A stretch of DNA of 35,787 bases. It comes from Dehalococcoidia bacterium. Its GTDB lineage: Bacteria > Chloroflexota > Dehalococcoidia > SM23-28-2 > HRBIN24. Positions 1-7,610 of the stretch are shown here, in pieces; position 1 is the stretch's first letter, and each line of letters begins with the position of its first letter. The notes beneath the pieces are model-generated. The model was not told the origin of the DNA. It searched no databases and saw nothing but the letters and a program-made list of their open reading frames with translations. The translations under genes were made by a program, and so were the position numbers. The stretch is taken from the NCBI GenBank assembly GCA_025062275.1, contig JANXAP010000019.1, positions 1-35,787 of the forward strand, written 5' to 3'.

Positions 1-222
1 GCAGCGTCTGCCCTCCTGCGCCGCCTGCGCCAGCCGCGCCAGCCCCTCCTCCTGGTCACGATAGGTGAGGACGATGGCTTCCCCGCGAATGTGGGGTCGG
101 ACCACGTCCAGCACCGTGGCGAAGCCTGCCACCAGGTCGGCCTCCTGCAGCAGGCGGAGGGCCTTGAGGGTCAGGAACTCGGGGTCGCCCGGCCCAACGC
201 CTACGATGTAGACCGGCCTCAC
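1..222 (-). CDS. cbiE: Cobalt-precorrin-7 C5-methyltransferase CbiE (3'-truncated by window edge)
   Basis: Only the first 74 codons are inside the window. The visible N-terminus reads VYIVGVGPGDPEFLTLKALR, the SAM-binding GxGPGDPE loop of the tetrapyrrole methylase family, followed by LLQEADLVAGFATVLDVVRP; the resemblance is closest to CbiE (the N-terminal half of CobL). Known role: methylation at C5 of the corrin ring, with CbiT doing C15 methylation and decarboxylation. The GTG start overlaps the cobJ stop as GTGA and has an AGGAGGTGGAGG-type ribosome binding site, so it is the last visible gene of the B12 operon. CbiE and CbiT, often neighbours or fused, lie at a distance here, since cbiT is at 3536-4129. 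Another methylase of the family is possible because the diagnostic C-terminus is missing. Confidence 0.8.
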   Translation of the reverse strand, partial: MRPVYIVGVGPGDPEFLTLKALRLLQEADLVAGFATVLDVVRPHIRGEAIVLTYRDQEEGLARLAQAAQEGRRC

Positions 223-971
223 GCCTCCACCTCCTGTCGGTAGCCGCGGGGCGTCAGCATCACCCCGTCCCGGGCCAGCGTGCGCGAGCTGCCCACCACC
301 AACGTCGTCTCCATGTCCACCGTCGTCTCGTCCAGGGTGCCCAGAGTGGAGATGGCGACTGCCTGACCCGGCCGAAAGGCGCGGCGCACGACCCCTACGG
401 GCGTATCGGGGTGGCGGTAACGCAGCAGGATGCGCCGGGCCTCCCCCAGTTGCCAGGGACGCCCGCGGCTGCGGGGGTTGTAGATGACCACCACGAAGTC
501 GGCCATGGCCGCTGCCTCCAGGCGCCGGGCAATGACCTCCCAGGGGGTCAGGAGGTCGCTGAGGCTGACGACGGCGAAGTCGTGTCCGAGGGGCGCGCCC
601 AGCAGGGCGGCGCAGGCGGTCAGGGCGGGCACCCCAGGCACCACCTCCAGCGGCGGGCGGTGCTGGGGCGCGAGGGCCAGCCATGCCTCCAGGGCGGGCG
701 AGGCCATGCCATAGATGCCCGGGTCGCCGCTGGAGAGAAGGACCACCCGCTCTCCCTCGCCGGCCAGGGCCAGCGCCTTCCTCGCTCGCTCCACCTCCTG
801 GCCCAGTTCGAAGGGGATGGCCGTCTTGCCCGCCAGCAGCCCGGCCACCATCTCCAGGTAGGCGCGGTATCCCACCACGGCGGTAGCCTCCCCCAGTGCG
901 CGACGCGCCAGGGGGGTGAGGAGGCCCTCGGCGCCCGGACCTATCCCCACCACCCTCAGGCATCCCTTCAT
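219..971 (-). CDS. cobJ: Precorrin-3B C17-methyltransferase (CobJ/CbiH)
   Basis: A 250-residue SAM-dependent tetrapyrrole methylase. CobJ/CbiH methylates C17 and drives ring contraction of (cobalt-)precorrin-3. The sequence starts with VVGIGPGAEGLLTPLARRAL, followed by VVGYRAYLEMV, the GDPGIYGMA loop near residue 85, VVPGVPALTACAALLGAPLGHDFAVVSLSDLLTPWEVI, and VVIYNPRSRGRPWQL, all typical of the CobJ branch. Length matches the single-domain form; no CbiG or ferredoxin-like fusion is present. The ATG overlaps the cbiG stop as ATGA and has a GGAGGGAGG site upstream. With CbiX, CbiD and CbiG in the operon and no CobG seen, it most likely acts as the early-cobalt enzyme (CbiH); that is inference from neighbours. 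Confidence 0.93.
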   Translation of the reverse strand: MKGCLRVVGIGPGAEGLLTPLARRALGEATAVVGYRAYLEMVAGLLAGKTAIPFELGQEVERARKALALAGEGERVVLLSSGDPGIYGMASPALEAWLALAPQHRPPLEVVPGVPALTACAALLGAPLGHDFAVVSLSDLLTPWEVIARRLEAAAMADFVVVIYNPRSRGRPWQLGEARRILLRYRHPDTPVGVVRRAFRPGQAVAISTLGTLDETTVDMETTLVVGSSRTLARDGVMLTPRGYRQEVEA

Positions 972-2050
972 GCGTCTTCCTCCCTCCGCGCCACCGCCAC
1001 GGTGATGCGTCCGTCCTTGGTTCTGGGCACCAGCAGACGCGTAGCGCCGGCGGCAGCCAGGGCCGATGCCTCCGACACGGAGGGCAGGCCCAGCAGTCGC
1101 TCCGAGGCCGAGGGGGAGACGAATCCCGCCATTTCCCGCAGGCGGCGGGAGGGAAGCGGCAGCAGGGGGACGTCCAGCAGGGCGGCCGCCTCCGCTAGCC
1201 CCGGCTCGCCCGCCTTGGCCTCGGCAGTGGCCAGGCAGCGCAGCGACAGGGGAGACAGGCCGTTGTCTTCCAGGACCGAGCGAACGAAGGCGGCGATGCG
1301 ATGCCCCTCGACCCCGCGGCGGCAGCCTACTCCGGCTACCAGTGTCCGAGGTCGGTAGACCAGCGTCGGCGCGCCGTCGCGGACGGCAGCGGGCAGGAGA
1401 CGGTCGCTGACCACGATGCGCGGCGCGCCCAAGGCCATAGCCTCCTCCAGGCTGGAGACCTCGATAATGCCCGGGGGTGCTTCAGCCCAGGGCCTGCTAC
1501 CGACCTCCTGATAGAAGGTCACAGGGCCGCCGTTTATCAGCGCAGCGGCCACCGCCGTCAGCTCGCCTTCGTCTTCCAGTCGCCAGCCCCGGTCGGCCCC
1601 CAGCAGGTCCAGGGCCGGCAGTCCCAGGGCAGCGCTGGCGGAGGTGAGGACGGGGGTCGCGCCCAGGGCAGCGGCCACCTCCCGCGCCAGGGCCTCGCCG
1701 CCGCCCCGGTGACCGGACAGGAGGCACACGGCGAAGCGGCCCGCCTCGTCAACCGTGACGACCGCCGGGTCGCGGCCCTTCCCCGACAAAAACGGCGCTA
1801 CCAGGCGGACTGCGACCCCCACAGCCGTGAACAGCACCAGCGACGGATAGCGGGCGAAGAGGTCGGCCACCAGGGGCCGCAGAGGCAACTGGAAGGAACG
1901 GCAGGGGGCGTTGACCGTCCCTGCCCAGCGCTGCTCGACATAAAGCTCGACCCCGGACAGGCGACGCGCCAGCCGGCACGCCATGTCCGCCCCTCGGCGA
2001 GTGATGGCCACGGCAGCCACAGGCCGTCGGGCGAGGCCCTCAGCGTCCAT
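968..2050 (-). CDS. cbiG: Cobalt-precorrin-5A hydrolase CbiG
   Basis: A 360-residue CbiG. The enzyme opens the delta-lactone of cobalt-precorrin-5A and releases acetaldehyde, a hallmark step of the anaerobic (early cobalt) route. Visible parts: an N-terminal domain with VAAVAITRRGADMACRLARR, the conserved VTVDEAGRFAVCLLSGHRGG block near residues 95-115 (CbiG N-domain signature), a central linker domain, and a C-terminal CbiG_C domain with LATAEAKAGEPGLAEAA and GLPSVSEASALAAAG, ending in ITVAVARREEDA. The ATG start has a GGGAGGAAGG site and overlaps the end of cbiF by 11 bases; the stop overlaps cobJ by 4 bases, so translation is probably coupled. CbiG is a stand-alone protein here, not fused to CbiH. 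Confidence 0.93.
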   Translation of the reverse strand: MDAEGLARRPVAAVAITRRGADMACRLARRLSGVELYVEQRWAGTVNAPCRSFQLPLRPLVADLFARYPSLVLFTAVGVAVRLVAPFLSGKGRDPAVVTVDEAGRFAVCLLSGHRGGGEALAREVAAALGATPVLTSASAALGLPALDLLGADRGWRLEDEGELTAVAAALINGGPVTFYQEVGSRPWAEAPPGIIEVSSLEEAMALGAPRIVVSDRLLPAAVRDGAPTLVYRPRTLVAGVGCRRGVEGHRIAAFVRSVLEDNGLSPLSLRCLATAEAKAGEPGLAEAAALLDVPLLPLPSRRLREMAGFVSPSASERLLGLPSVSEASALAAAGATRLLVPRTKDGRITVAVARREEDA

Positions 2051-2828
2051 CCTTCCTCCCCCGTCGGAACAGGTGGCTGAAGGACGGGTCGTAGAGACTA
2101 GAGGTAGGCCCCTGAGGTCCCTTCAGGGCCGGGTCCAGGGCCTTCCCCACCAGCACGATGGCCTGTCGGGTGATGCCTGCCTCCCGTGCGAGGCGCGGCA
2201 TTTCGGACAGGGTCCCCCTCAACACCATCTCGTCGGGCCAGGATGCTCGGTACACGATAGCCGCCGGGGTATCGGGCGCGTAGCCGCCCTCCACCAGCGC
2301 GGCCACCGCTTCCCGAAGTCGCGCCGCTGACAGGAAGAGGGCCAGGGTGGAGCGATGGCGGGCCAGGGCGTGCAGGCCCTCTCCCTCGGGCATGGGCGTG
2401 CGCCCGGGCGCCCGCGTGACGATGACCGTCTGGGAGACGCCGGGAGCGGTCAGCTCCACCTTCAGGGCGGCGGCAGCAGCGAAGAGGGAGCTGACCCCCG
2501 GCACGATCTCGTATTCGATGCCCGCCTCGTCCAGGACTCGCATCTCTTCCAGCAGTGCGCCGTACAGGGACGGGTCGCCGCTGTGGAGCCGCGCCACCGT
2601 CTTCCCCTCGGCGGCCGCACCCGTCATCAGGGCCGCTATCTCCTCTCGCGTCAGGGAGGCGCTACCGTGGACCTGGGCGTCGGAGCGACAGAGGGCGACC
2701 ACATCAGGCGAGATGAGGGAGTCGGCCCAGATGACCACGTCGGCCTCCGCCAAGACTCGGACCGCCCGCACCGTAAGCAAGTCCGGGTCGCCCGGCCCGG
2801 CGCCCACGAAGTAGACCTTCCCCGTCAT
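2040..2828 (-). CDS. cbiF: (Cobalt-)precorrin-4 C11-methyltransferase CbiF/CobM
   Basis: A 262-residue tetrapyrrole methylase. The start KVYFVGAGPGDPDLLTVRAVRVL is the SAM-binding loop, and VIWADSLISPDVVALCR with HGSASLTREEIAALM is specific to the CbiF/CobM branch. The second SAM-contact region HSGDPSLYGALLEEM and IVPGVSSLFAAAAALKVELTAPGVSQTVIVTRAPGRTPMP follow. Known reaction: methyl transfer from SAM to C11 of (cobalt-)precorrin-4, just before the CbiG step, and cbiG is the next gene. Length is normal. The ATG has a GGAGG site 6 bases upstream and lies 3 bases after the cbiL stop. In this early-cobalt context the cobalt-containing substrate is more likely. Confidence 0.94.
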   Translation of the reverse strand: MTGKVYFVGAGPGDPDLLTVRAVRVLAEADVVIWADSLISPDVVALCRSDAQVHGSASLTREEIAALMTGAAAEGKTVARLHSGDPSLYGALLEEMRVLDEAGIEYEIVPGVSSLFAAAAALKVELTAPGVSQTVIVTRAPGRTPMPEGEGLHALARHRSTLALFLSAARLREAVAALVEGGYAPDTPAAIVYRASWPDEMVLRGTLSEMPRLAREAGITRQAIVLVGKALDPALKGPQGPTSSLYDPSFSHLFRRGRKDGR

Positions 2829-2831
2829 CCC

Positions 2832-3539
2832 CTACCTCCGCACGATGAGCAGCGAGAAGTAATCGCGCACCCGCCCGTCCACTGCCTCGGCGCCGTGCAA
2901 CACCTGCTCCTCGGGCATGGTGGCGCGGCGCACCAGGACGGCTCGCTCCAGCAGTCCCCGCGCTTCCAGCTCGCCGCGCACCACGTCCAGGACACGGTTC
3001 ACCTTCAGCAGCACGAGGGCATCGCTGGCGTCCAGGGCCGGCCCGATGGCCTGGGGGTGGTACAGGGCAGGCAGGACAGAGATGCGCTCGCGGCCGGCCG
3101 CCAGGGGGACGCCAGCGCGAGCGGCGGCGGCCGTCAGCGACGACACTCCCGGCACCACCTCCAGCGGCACCTGGGGATGCTCCCTGCGCAGGTGCTCGTA
3201 TACGTAGACGAAGGTGCTGTAGAGGAAGGGGTCTCCTTCGGTGAGGAAGGCGCAGTCCTGTCCCCGGGACAGTCGATCCAGCACCTGCGTCATAGGCCCC
3301 TGCCAGGTCTCGGTGGTGTGGGGGTGTGACATGGAGAAGGGGAAGGGCACCAGCTCTTTCCCCTCCAGGGGCACGGCGCCGGCAGCGATGGCCAGGGCCA
3401 TGCTGCCCTCGCCGGAGGTGGACTGGGGGTAGCAGACCACCGACACCTGCCGCAGGATGCGGGCGGCCTTCAGCGTCAGCAGCTCCGGGTCGCCCGGCCC
3501 CACGCCGATGCCGTAAAAGCGGCCCCATCTGCCGCTCAT
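2832..3539 (-). CDS. cbiL: (Cobalt-)precorrin-2 C20-methyltransferase CbiL/CobI
   Basis: A 235-residue SAM-dependent methylase that methylates C20 of (cobalt-)precorrin-2, the first committed ring methylation after metal insertion. Family features seen: FYGIGVGPGDPELLTLKAARIL at the N-terminus, VVCYPQSTSGEGSMALAIA (CobI/CbiL type), FLTEGDPFLYSTFVYVYEHL, VVPGVSSLTAAAARAGVPLA, and a C-terminal LLKVNRVLDVV. The ATG overlaps the cbiT stop as ATGA and has a GGAAGGAGG site. The upstream operon order cbiX, cbiD, cbiT, cbiL puts it in the same transcript as the sirohydrochlorin chelatase that would make its substrate. Confidence 0.94.
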   Translation of the reverse strand: MSGRWGRFYGIGVGPGDPELLTLKAARILRQVSVVCYPQSTSGEGSMALAIAAGAVPLEGKELVPFPFSMSHPHTTETWQGPMTQVLDRLSRGQDCAFLTEGDPFLYSTFVYVYEHLRREHPQVPLEVVPGVSSLTAAAARAGVPLAAGRERISVLPALYHPQAIGPALDASDALVLLKVNRVLDVVRGELEARGLLERAVLVRRATMPEEQVLHGAEAVDGRVRDYFSLLIVRR

Positions 3540-4129
3540 GGCTCCTCCTTCCAGGCCGAAACGATGAATACAGGGTTGAGGGCTTCAAGACCCGTAAGCC
3601 CCCCTAGCTCCCGCGAGCGCGCTACCTGGACGGCGGTCACTTGCCAGCGCAGCCCGAGGCAGGCGAGGGCCTCCCGTGCTCGCTCCAGGTTCTCCAGGGT
3701 GGCCAGGTCCACGACGATGCGCCCTCCCGCCCTCAGCCGTCGGGCGGCGCAGCCGAGGATGTCGGCCAGATGGCCACCGCTGCCCCCCACGAACACCGCG
3801 TCGGGGTCCGGGAGGCCGTCCAGGGCCTCGGGCGCTTGCCCTTCCACCACCGTCAGGTTGGGGCGGGGGAAGCGCTCCAGGTTGCGGCGCAGGGCAGCGA
3901 CGGCCTCGGCCCGTCGTTCCACAGCGTAGACGTGGCCCCGGTGGGCCACCAGCGCCGCCTCCAGGGCCAGGGAGCCGCTGCCCGCTCCCACGTCCCAGAC
4001 CAGCGAGTCGGGCTGGAGGCGCAGCTTGAACAGGGCCACCGCCCGCACCTCTTCCTTGGTCATCACCCCGGGCGGATGAGACTCCAGTGCCTCGTCGGGG
4101 ATGCCCAGGAAGGGCCGTTGGCCTCTCAT
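3536..4129 (-). CDS. cbiT: Cobalt-precorrin-6B C15-methyltransferase (decarboxylating) CbiT
   Basis: A 197-residue Rossmann-type methyltransferase. The N-terminal LGIPDEALESHPPGVMTKEEVRAVAL is the CbiT signature, followed by the SAM motif VWDVGAGSGSLALEAAL, VYAVERRAEAVAALRRNLERF, and DAVFVGGSGGHLADIL. CbiT methylates C15 and decarboxylates the C12 acetate chain. The open frame runs about 640 bases further upstream, but the ATG at 4129 is where family homology begins and it overlaps the cbiD stop as ATGA. The ribosome binding site is weak, so it probably depends on coupling to cbiD. It stands apart from cbiE, which lies at the far end of the visible operon. Confidence 0.93.
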   Translation of the reverse strand: MRGQRPFLGIPDEALESHPPGVMTKEEVRAVALFKLRLQPDSLVWDVGAGSGSLALEAALVAHRGHVYAVERRAEAVAALRRNLERFPRPNLTVVEGQAPEALDGLPDPDAVFVGGSGGHLADILGCAARRLRAGGRIVVDLATLENLERAREALACLGLRWQVTAVQVARSRELGGLTGLEALNPVFIVSAWKEEP

Positions 4130-5220
4130 CCCAGCTCTGCCCTCCCCAACAATCGCCCGTCCTGGTCGAAGCAGAGGCATTCCACAGCCAGCCTTCCGCC
4201 CACATAGGCGTGGGCGGCCTCGCACACCTTCTGGCACAGGAGGTCGAAATAGCCGGCCAGGCCGTGGGCCTGGACCAACTCCTGGGCATGGCGAGCGCTG
4301 GCTGCGCGGCGAACCGCCTCTACCAGGTTGGGCGGAGCGCCCAGGGCCAGGGCCAGCCCTGCCAGGAAGTCGGTGTCCACCTGGTTGCCCGCCACGTGAG
4401 TCACCATCTTCCCCTGGGCCACCTTGGACAGCTTGCCGATCATGCCCGCCAGGGTGACGCGACGGATCCCCCGCTGGACGGCCCGCCTGAGCCCGGGACC
4501 GAAGAAGATGCCGGCCTCCACGAAGGCCATGTCGGGCAGGTGGGAAAGAAGACGGCGGGCGAACTCCTCGCTCTGGGTGCCGGTGCTGAGGACTATGTGC
4601 TCCAGTCCGTTGGCGGCGGCCACGTCGATGGCCATCTCCACGCTGGCCCTCCAGGCAGCGGTGGAGAAGGGCACGACGATGCCGGTGGTGCCCAGGATGG
4701 ATATGCCCCCCACGATGCCCAGGCGGGCGTTGGTGGTCTTCTCGGCTATCTTCTCTCCCTCCGGGACCCATATCTCCACCGTCAGCCCGCGCTCTCGGGC
4801 CAGCGGCCCCAGACCTTCCAGAGCGGACTCGGTTATCATGCGTCGCGGCACGCGGGTGATGGCCGGCTCCCCTACGGGTATTCCCACCCCTGGCCGGGTG
4901 ACGGTGCCCACCCCGGGCCCGCCCCGGATGTGGACTTCGCCCGGCGGCTCGGCCCAGGAGACGGTGGCGCAGATCTCGGCGCCGTGGGTCACATCGGGGT
5001 CGTCCCCAGCGTCCTTCACTACCGAGCAGGTGACACGCCCGTTCCCCACCTCGACGCGGTGGACGTTCAGCGTAGCCTCCTGGCCCACGGGCAGGCGCAC
5101 CGTCACCTGCCGGGGTGCCTGGCCCGTGGCCAGGGCCATGGCGGCGGCCTTGGCAGCGGCAGCGGCGCAGGTCCCGGTGGTGTAGCCCCGGCGCAGGCCC
5201 CTGCGCCTCACCTGGGACAT
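4126..5220 (-). CDS. cbiD: Cobalt-precorrin-5B C1-methyltransferase CbiD
   Basis: A 364-residue CbiD, which methylates C1 in the anaerobic cobalamin route; CbiD is a marker for early cobalt insertion. Clear signature near the N-terminus: LRRGYTTGTCAAAAAKAAAMAL. Later blocks include VVKDAGDDPDVTHGAEI, TRPGVGIPVGEPAITRVPRRMI, GIVGGISILGTTGIVVPFS and HVAGNQVDTDFLAGLA, all typical of the family. The reading frame is open further upstream inside cbiX, but homology begins here. Two starts are possible: ATG at 5220, or GTG at 5211, which makes a GTGA overlap with the cbiX stop and has a GGAAGG site 9 bases upstream. The GTG fits the operon style better. Confidence 0.94.
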   Translation of the reverse strand: MSQVRRRGLRRGYTTGTCAAAAAKAAAMALATGQAPRQVTVRLPVGQEATLNVHRVEVGNGRVTCSVVKDAGDDPDVTHGAEICATVSWAEPPGEVHIRGGPGVGTVTRPGVGIPVGEPAITRVPRRMITESALEGLGPLARERGLTVEIWVPEGEKIAEKTTNARLGIVGGISILGTTGIVVPFSTAAWRASVEMAIDVAAANGLEHIVLSTGTQSEEFARRLLSHLPDMAFVEAGIFFGPGLRRAVQRGIRRVTLAGMIGKLSKVAQGKMVTHVAGNQVDTDFLAGLALALGAPPNLVEAVRRAASARHAQELVQAHGLAGYFDLLCQKVCEAAHAYVGGRLAVECLCFDQDGRLLGRAELG

Positions 5221-6002
5221 CCTTCCAGCACCTCCCTCACCCGCTCCCGAAGCATGACCGTCAGCTCCGGGTCCGGCCCCAGCGGCCCCGAAAGGAGTAT
5301 ACGCTTGCGGGGGTGACGACGCTGCAGGTCCTCCACGGCCGGAGCTATGTCCTGCTCCCATATCTTGCCCCGGAAGAAGAGGCAGGGGAAGACCAGCAGC
5401 GTGGCTACCTCCGGCAGCAGCGTCTCTGCCGCCTCGGCCAGCGCAGGCGGTCCGGGGCCCGACTGGGCCACCGCCGTCCGACACCCTCCGGCGATAGCCC
5501 TGGCTGCCGCTTCAGCCAGGTCCTGTGCCCAGCCCAGGTCGCCTCCGTTGTAGCGGGTGTAGGCCTTCACCAGCAGGAGGCCCCAGGGCCGTGGCTGCCC
5601 GTCCAGCAGTTTCGCGGCCCGTCGGGCCACCAGGGAGGCCAGCAGCGGGTGCCTGGCCAGTGGGCGTCCACTGTGGACCTGCAGGCCCGGCCAGAGCCGG
5701 GACAGCTGCTGGGCGACGCCGCATACCTCCTGGCGGTGCTGGCCCTCTCCCAGCAGCAGCGGCTGTACTACCAGGGCGTCCACCCCCTGGTCCAGCAGCG
5801 TGCGAGCGGCCTCGGACGGCGACGGCGACAGGGCCTCCAGATAGGCCACCGCCACCGGCAGTCCGCCCAGCCGCTGCGACAGGTCACGGGCCAGGGCCGC
5901 CGCTCCCCGGGGGGTCTCGTCGCCCCGACGGCTACCGTGGGCCAGCAGAATGACCCCCGGCCGCCTGCTCCTGGGGAGCGAAGGCCATGTGCAGGGGACC
6001 AA
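5208..6002 (-). CDS. cbiX: Sirohydrochlorin cobaltochelatase, CbiX-type
   Basis: A 264-residue class II chelatase that inserts Co2+ into sirohydrochlorin. The N-terminal half has ILLAHGSRRGDETPRGAAAL with the family catalytic His near residue 22, and LLLGEGQHRQEV with the second metal-site His. The C-terminal half is a second, diverged repeat: where two-domain CbiX proteins usually carry an RGSSD-like stretch, this has LLVKAYTRYNGGDLGWAQ, followed by LVFPCLFFRGKIWEQDIAP. The start codon is TTG with a strong GGGAGGT site just upstream. This start lies 71 bases inside the end of cbtA, the longest overlap in the operon. It sits between cobalt transport genes and cbiD, fitting cobalt delivery. 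A nickel or iron chelatase is less likely here. Confidence 0.88.
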   Translation of the reverse strand: MVPCTWPSLPRSRRPGVILLAHGSRRGDETPRGAAALARDLSQRLGGLPVAVAYLEALSPSPSEAARTLLDQGVDALVVQPLLLGEGQHRQEVCGVAQQLSRLWPGLQVHSGRPLARHPLLASLVARRAAKLLDGQPRPWGLLLVKAYTRYNGGDLGWAQDLAEAAARAIAGGCRTAVAQSGPGPPALAEAAETLLPEVATLLVFPCLFFRGKIWEQDIAPAVEDLQRRHPRKRILLSGPLGPDPELTVMLRERVREVLEGCPR

Positions 6003-6654
6003 AGCTACCTCCCACTACCAGCCAGAACAGGGCCAGTCCGCCAGCCGAAAGGGCCCGGAAGCGGGGTAACAGGTCGGACAGACTGGCAGGGACAGGATCG
6101 TCCGACCCCGGCACCAGGAAGTAGAGCAGCAGACAGGCGGCGGCATACAGGCCCAGGGCGATGGCCCATCTCTTGGGCGAGCCGCCCGCCCGGCCAAGTC
6201 GCCAGGCGACCAGCAACGCCGCTGCCGACAGCACCGTGAACAGCAGGTAGCTCGCCTGCCGCGAGCCCACCGTCGCCTCGTCGCCCACGCCGGGCGGGTT
6301 GGCCGGAAACTTGAGGAAGGGGAAGATGGCCACCGACCACAGCAGCCCCAGCGCCAGTGCCACGCCCCGCTGCCAGGCCCAGCGGCCCGGCAGGTGCCGC
6401 TCCAGCAGCGAGTAGGCCCCGGCGAAGATTAGGCCCCACGAGACCCCGTAAAGAAGGAAGCCGCCGAAGAGGCCCAGGCGCTGCACCGAGCGGGGGAAAA
6501 CCTCCTGCACCGGCCCCAGGGCTGCCTCCCGCCCGATGGCCTCCTGCAGCACCGGCTCCGTGGCCAGGAAGTGGTAAAGGGCCACCAGCATGCCGGCCAG
6601 GGCGCCGGCGCCCAACGCTGCCTTCAGGTTCTGGGCCAGAGTCGACGTGCCCAT
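5932..6654 (-). CDS. cbtA: Cobalt transporter subunit CbtA
   Basis: A 240-residue membrane protein of the CbtA family, a predicted cobalt transporter found next to B12 genes. About five hydrophobic segments are visible, near residues 12-32, 58-82, 92-110, 135-150 and 160-178, with a further one near 208-225. The family hallmark FPFLKFPANPPGVGDEATVGSRQ lies in a loop near residues 108-130. The N-terminal LAGMLVALYHFLATEPVLQEAI is also typical. It follows cbtB by 3 bases; the pair is thought to form one uptake system, with CbtB supplying a His-rich metal-binding tail. The transport role is a family prediction from riboswitch and operon context. Confidence 0.88.
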   Translation of the reverse strand: MGTSTLAQNLKAALGAGALAGMLVALYHFLATEPVLQEAIGREAALGPVQEVFPRSVQRLGLFGGFLLYGVSWGLIFAGAYSLLERHLPGRWAWQRGVALALGLLWSVAIFPFLKFPANPPGVGDEATVGSRQASYLLFTVLSAAALLVAWRLGRAGGSPKRWAIALGLYAAACLLLYFLVPGSDDPVPASLSDLLPRFRALSAGGLALFWLVVGGSFGPLHMAFAPQEQAAGGHSAGPR

Positions 6655-6657
6655 GGC

Positions 6658-6876
6658 CTAGTGGCAGGGGAACCCCGCCGTGTGACGGGCGTCGTGGAAC
6701 AGCTCGTGCAGCCAGTTGGAGCGAAGGGCCACCTCTCCCAGGAAGGCGCCCAGGGCCACCCCCTGGTCCATGCCTACGAGGTAGAGGCCCAGAAGCCCCA
6801 GCAGGATGGCCCCCCACGCCAGCCATGTCTCGGCCTGGGCCTCGCTCCACTCGCGCACCTGTACCAAGAGCCTCAT
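6658..6876 (-). CDS. cbtB: Cobalt transporter subunit CbtB
   Basis: A 72-residue protein with one membrane segment (about residues 20-42) and the C-terminal motif LHELFHDARHTAGFPCH, the conserved His-rich tail of CbtB that is presumed to bind cobalt. The start ATG overlaps the cbiC stop as ATGA and has an AAAGGAGGAGGG site. cbtA follows after 3 bases. Its position in a riboswitch-led B12 operon supports cobalt rather than another metal. The family assignment rests on the C-terminal motif plus the CbtA neighbour. Confidence 0.9.
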   Translation of the reverse strand: MRLLVQVREWSEAQAETWLAWGAILLGLLGLYLVGMDQGVALGAFLGEVALRSNWLHELFHDARHTAGFPCH

Positions 6877-7607
6877 GTCGTCCCTCCTCCTTTCGTGTTC
6901 GCTGCTCGTCCTCGCTCTCGAGAGGGCGACGTCCTCTCACCTCCTTCTAAGGCCAGGCCGGAGCGGGTCGTGCCGGCCCTGGCCATCCCTATCAGGGCGT
7001 TGACGATGGCGGCCGCCGCGCCGCCCCCGCCGCGGGAACCGACGATGGCGATGTAAGGCAGGGAACGCGCCATCAGCTCCTCTTTGGCCTCCGGGGCCAG
7101 CACCAGCCCCACGGGCGCCCCGATGACCAGGGCCGGCCGGGCCAGCCCCTCGTCCCACAGGTCGAGGAGCGCCAGCAGGGCAGTGGGAGCAGTGCCTACG
7201 GCGACCACGGCCCCCTCCACCGCTTCTCTCGAGAGCAGCATGGCCGCTGCCGAGCGGGTGATCCCCCGCCTCGAAGCCTCCTCCTCCGCACCGGCGGCAT
7301 CGAGGGCGCAGACCAGAGGGCAGCCGAGGCGGGATGCTCCCTGGCGGTCGATGCCTGCCAGGGTCACGTGGGAATCGGCCACGATGGGTGCGCCGGACCT
7401 CAGCGCCTGCACGCCTGTCTCGACTGCACCGGGCGAGAAGCGCAGTAGCGTCGGCAGCGCCGGGTCGCCCGTGGCGCGCAGCAGCTGCAGGGCGACCTCT
7501 TCCTCGGTCGGCGAAAGGGACAGGGGCGGCAGCAAGGAGCGGGCGACGGCCACCCCCCGCTGGTATATCTCCTGCGGCGATGCGCGATAACGGTCCAGCA
7601 GTCCCAC
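6873..7607 (-). CDS. cbiC: CbiC/CobH-like precorrin-8X methylmutase with altered active site
   Basis: A 244-residue member of the CbiC/CobH family, which moves a methyl group from C11 to C12 to give (cobalt-)hydrogenobyrinate. Family blocks: IYQRGVAVA, LLRFSPGAVETGVQALRSGAPIVAD, GITRSAAAMLL, APTALLALLDL, RPALVIGAPVGLV and LPYIAIVGSRGGGG. Several positions that I recall as near-invariant differ. The active-site His of the usual RxIHxxxD stretch is Arg44 (QLLRATGD), GNAPTAL reads GTAPTAL, and the RGRxGGS turn reads VGSRGGGG. A Gly/Arg/Thr-rich tail of about 35 residues follows the domain. GTG start with GAGGTGAGG site, 3 bases after the chelatase gene. It may be a slow or repurposed methylmutase; a second CbiC may exist elsewhere in the genome. 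Confidence 0.82.
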   Translation of the reverse strand: MGLLDRYRASPQEIYQRGVAVARSLLPPLSLSPTEEEVALQLLRATGDPALPTLLRFSPGAVETGVQALRSGAPIVADSHVTLAGIDRQGASRLGCPLVCALDAAGAEEEASRRGITRSAAAMLLSREAVEGAVVAVGTAPTALLALLDLWDEGLARPALVIGAPVGLVLAPEAKEELMARSLPYIAIVGSRGGGGAAAAIVNALIGMARAGTTRSGLALEGGERTSPSRERGRAANTKGGGTT

Positions 7608-7610
7608 GCC

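Noticed and set aside
4130-4771. Upstream extension of the cbiT reading frame
   Set aside because: It overlaps cbiD in another frame and encodes Gly/Arg-rich sequence without CbiT homology.
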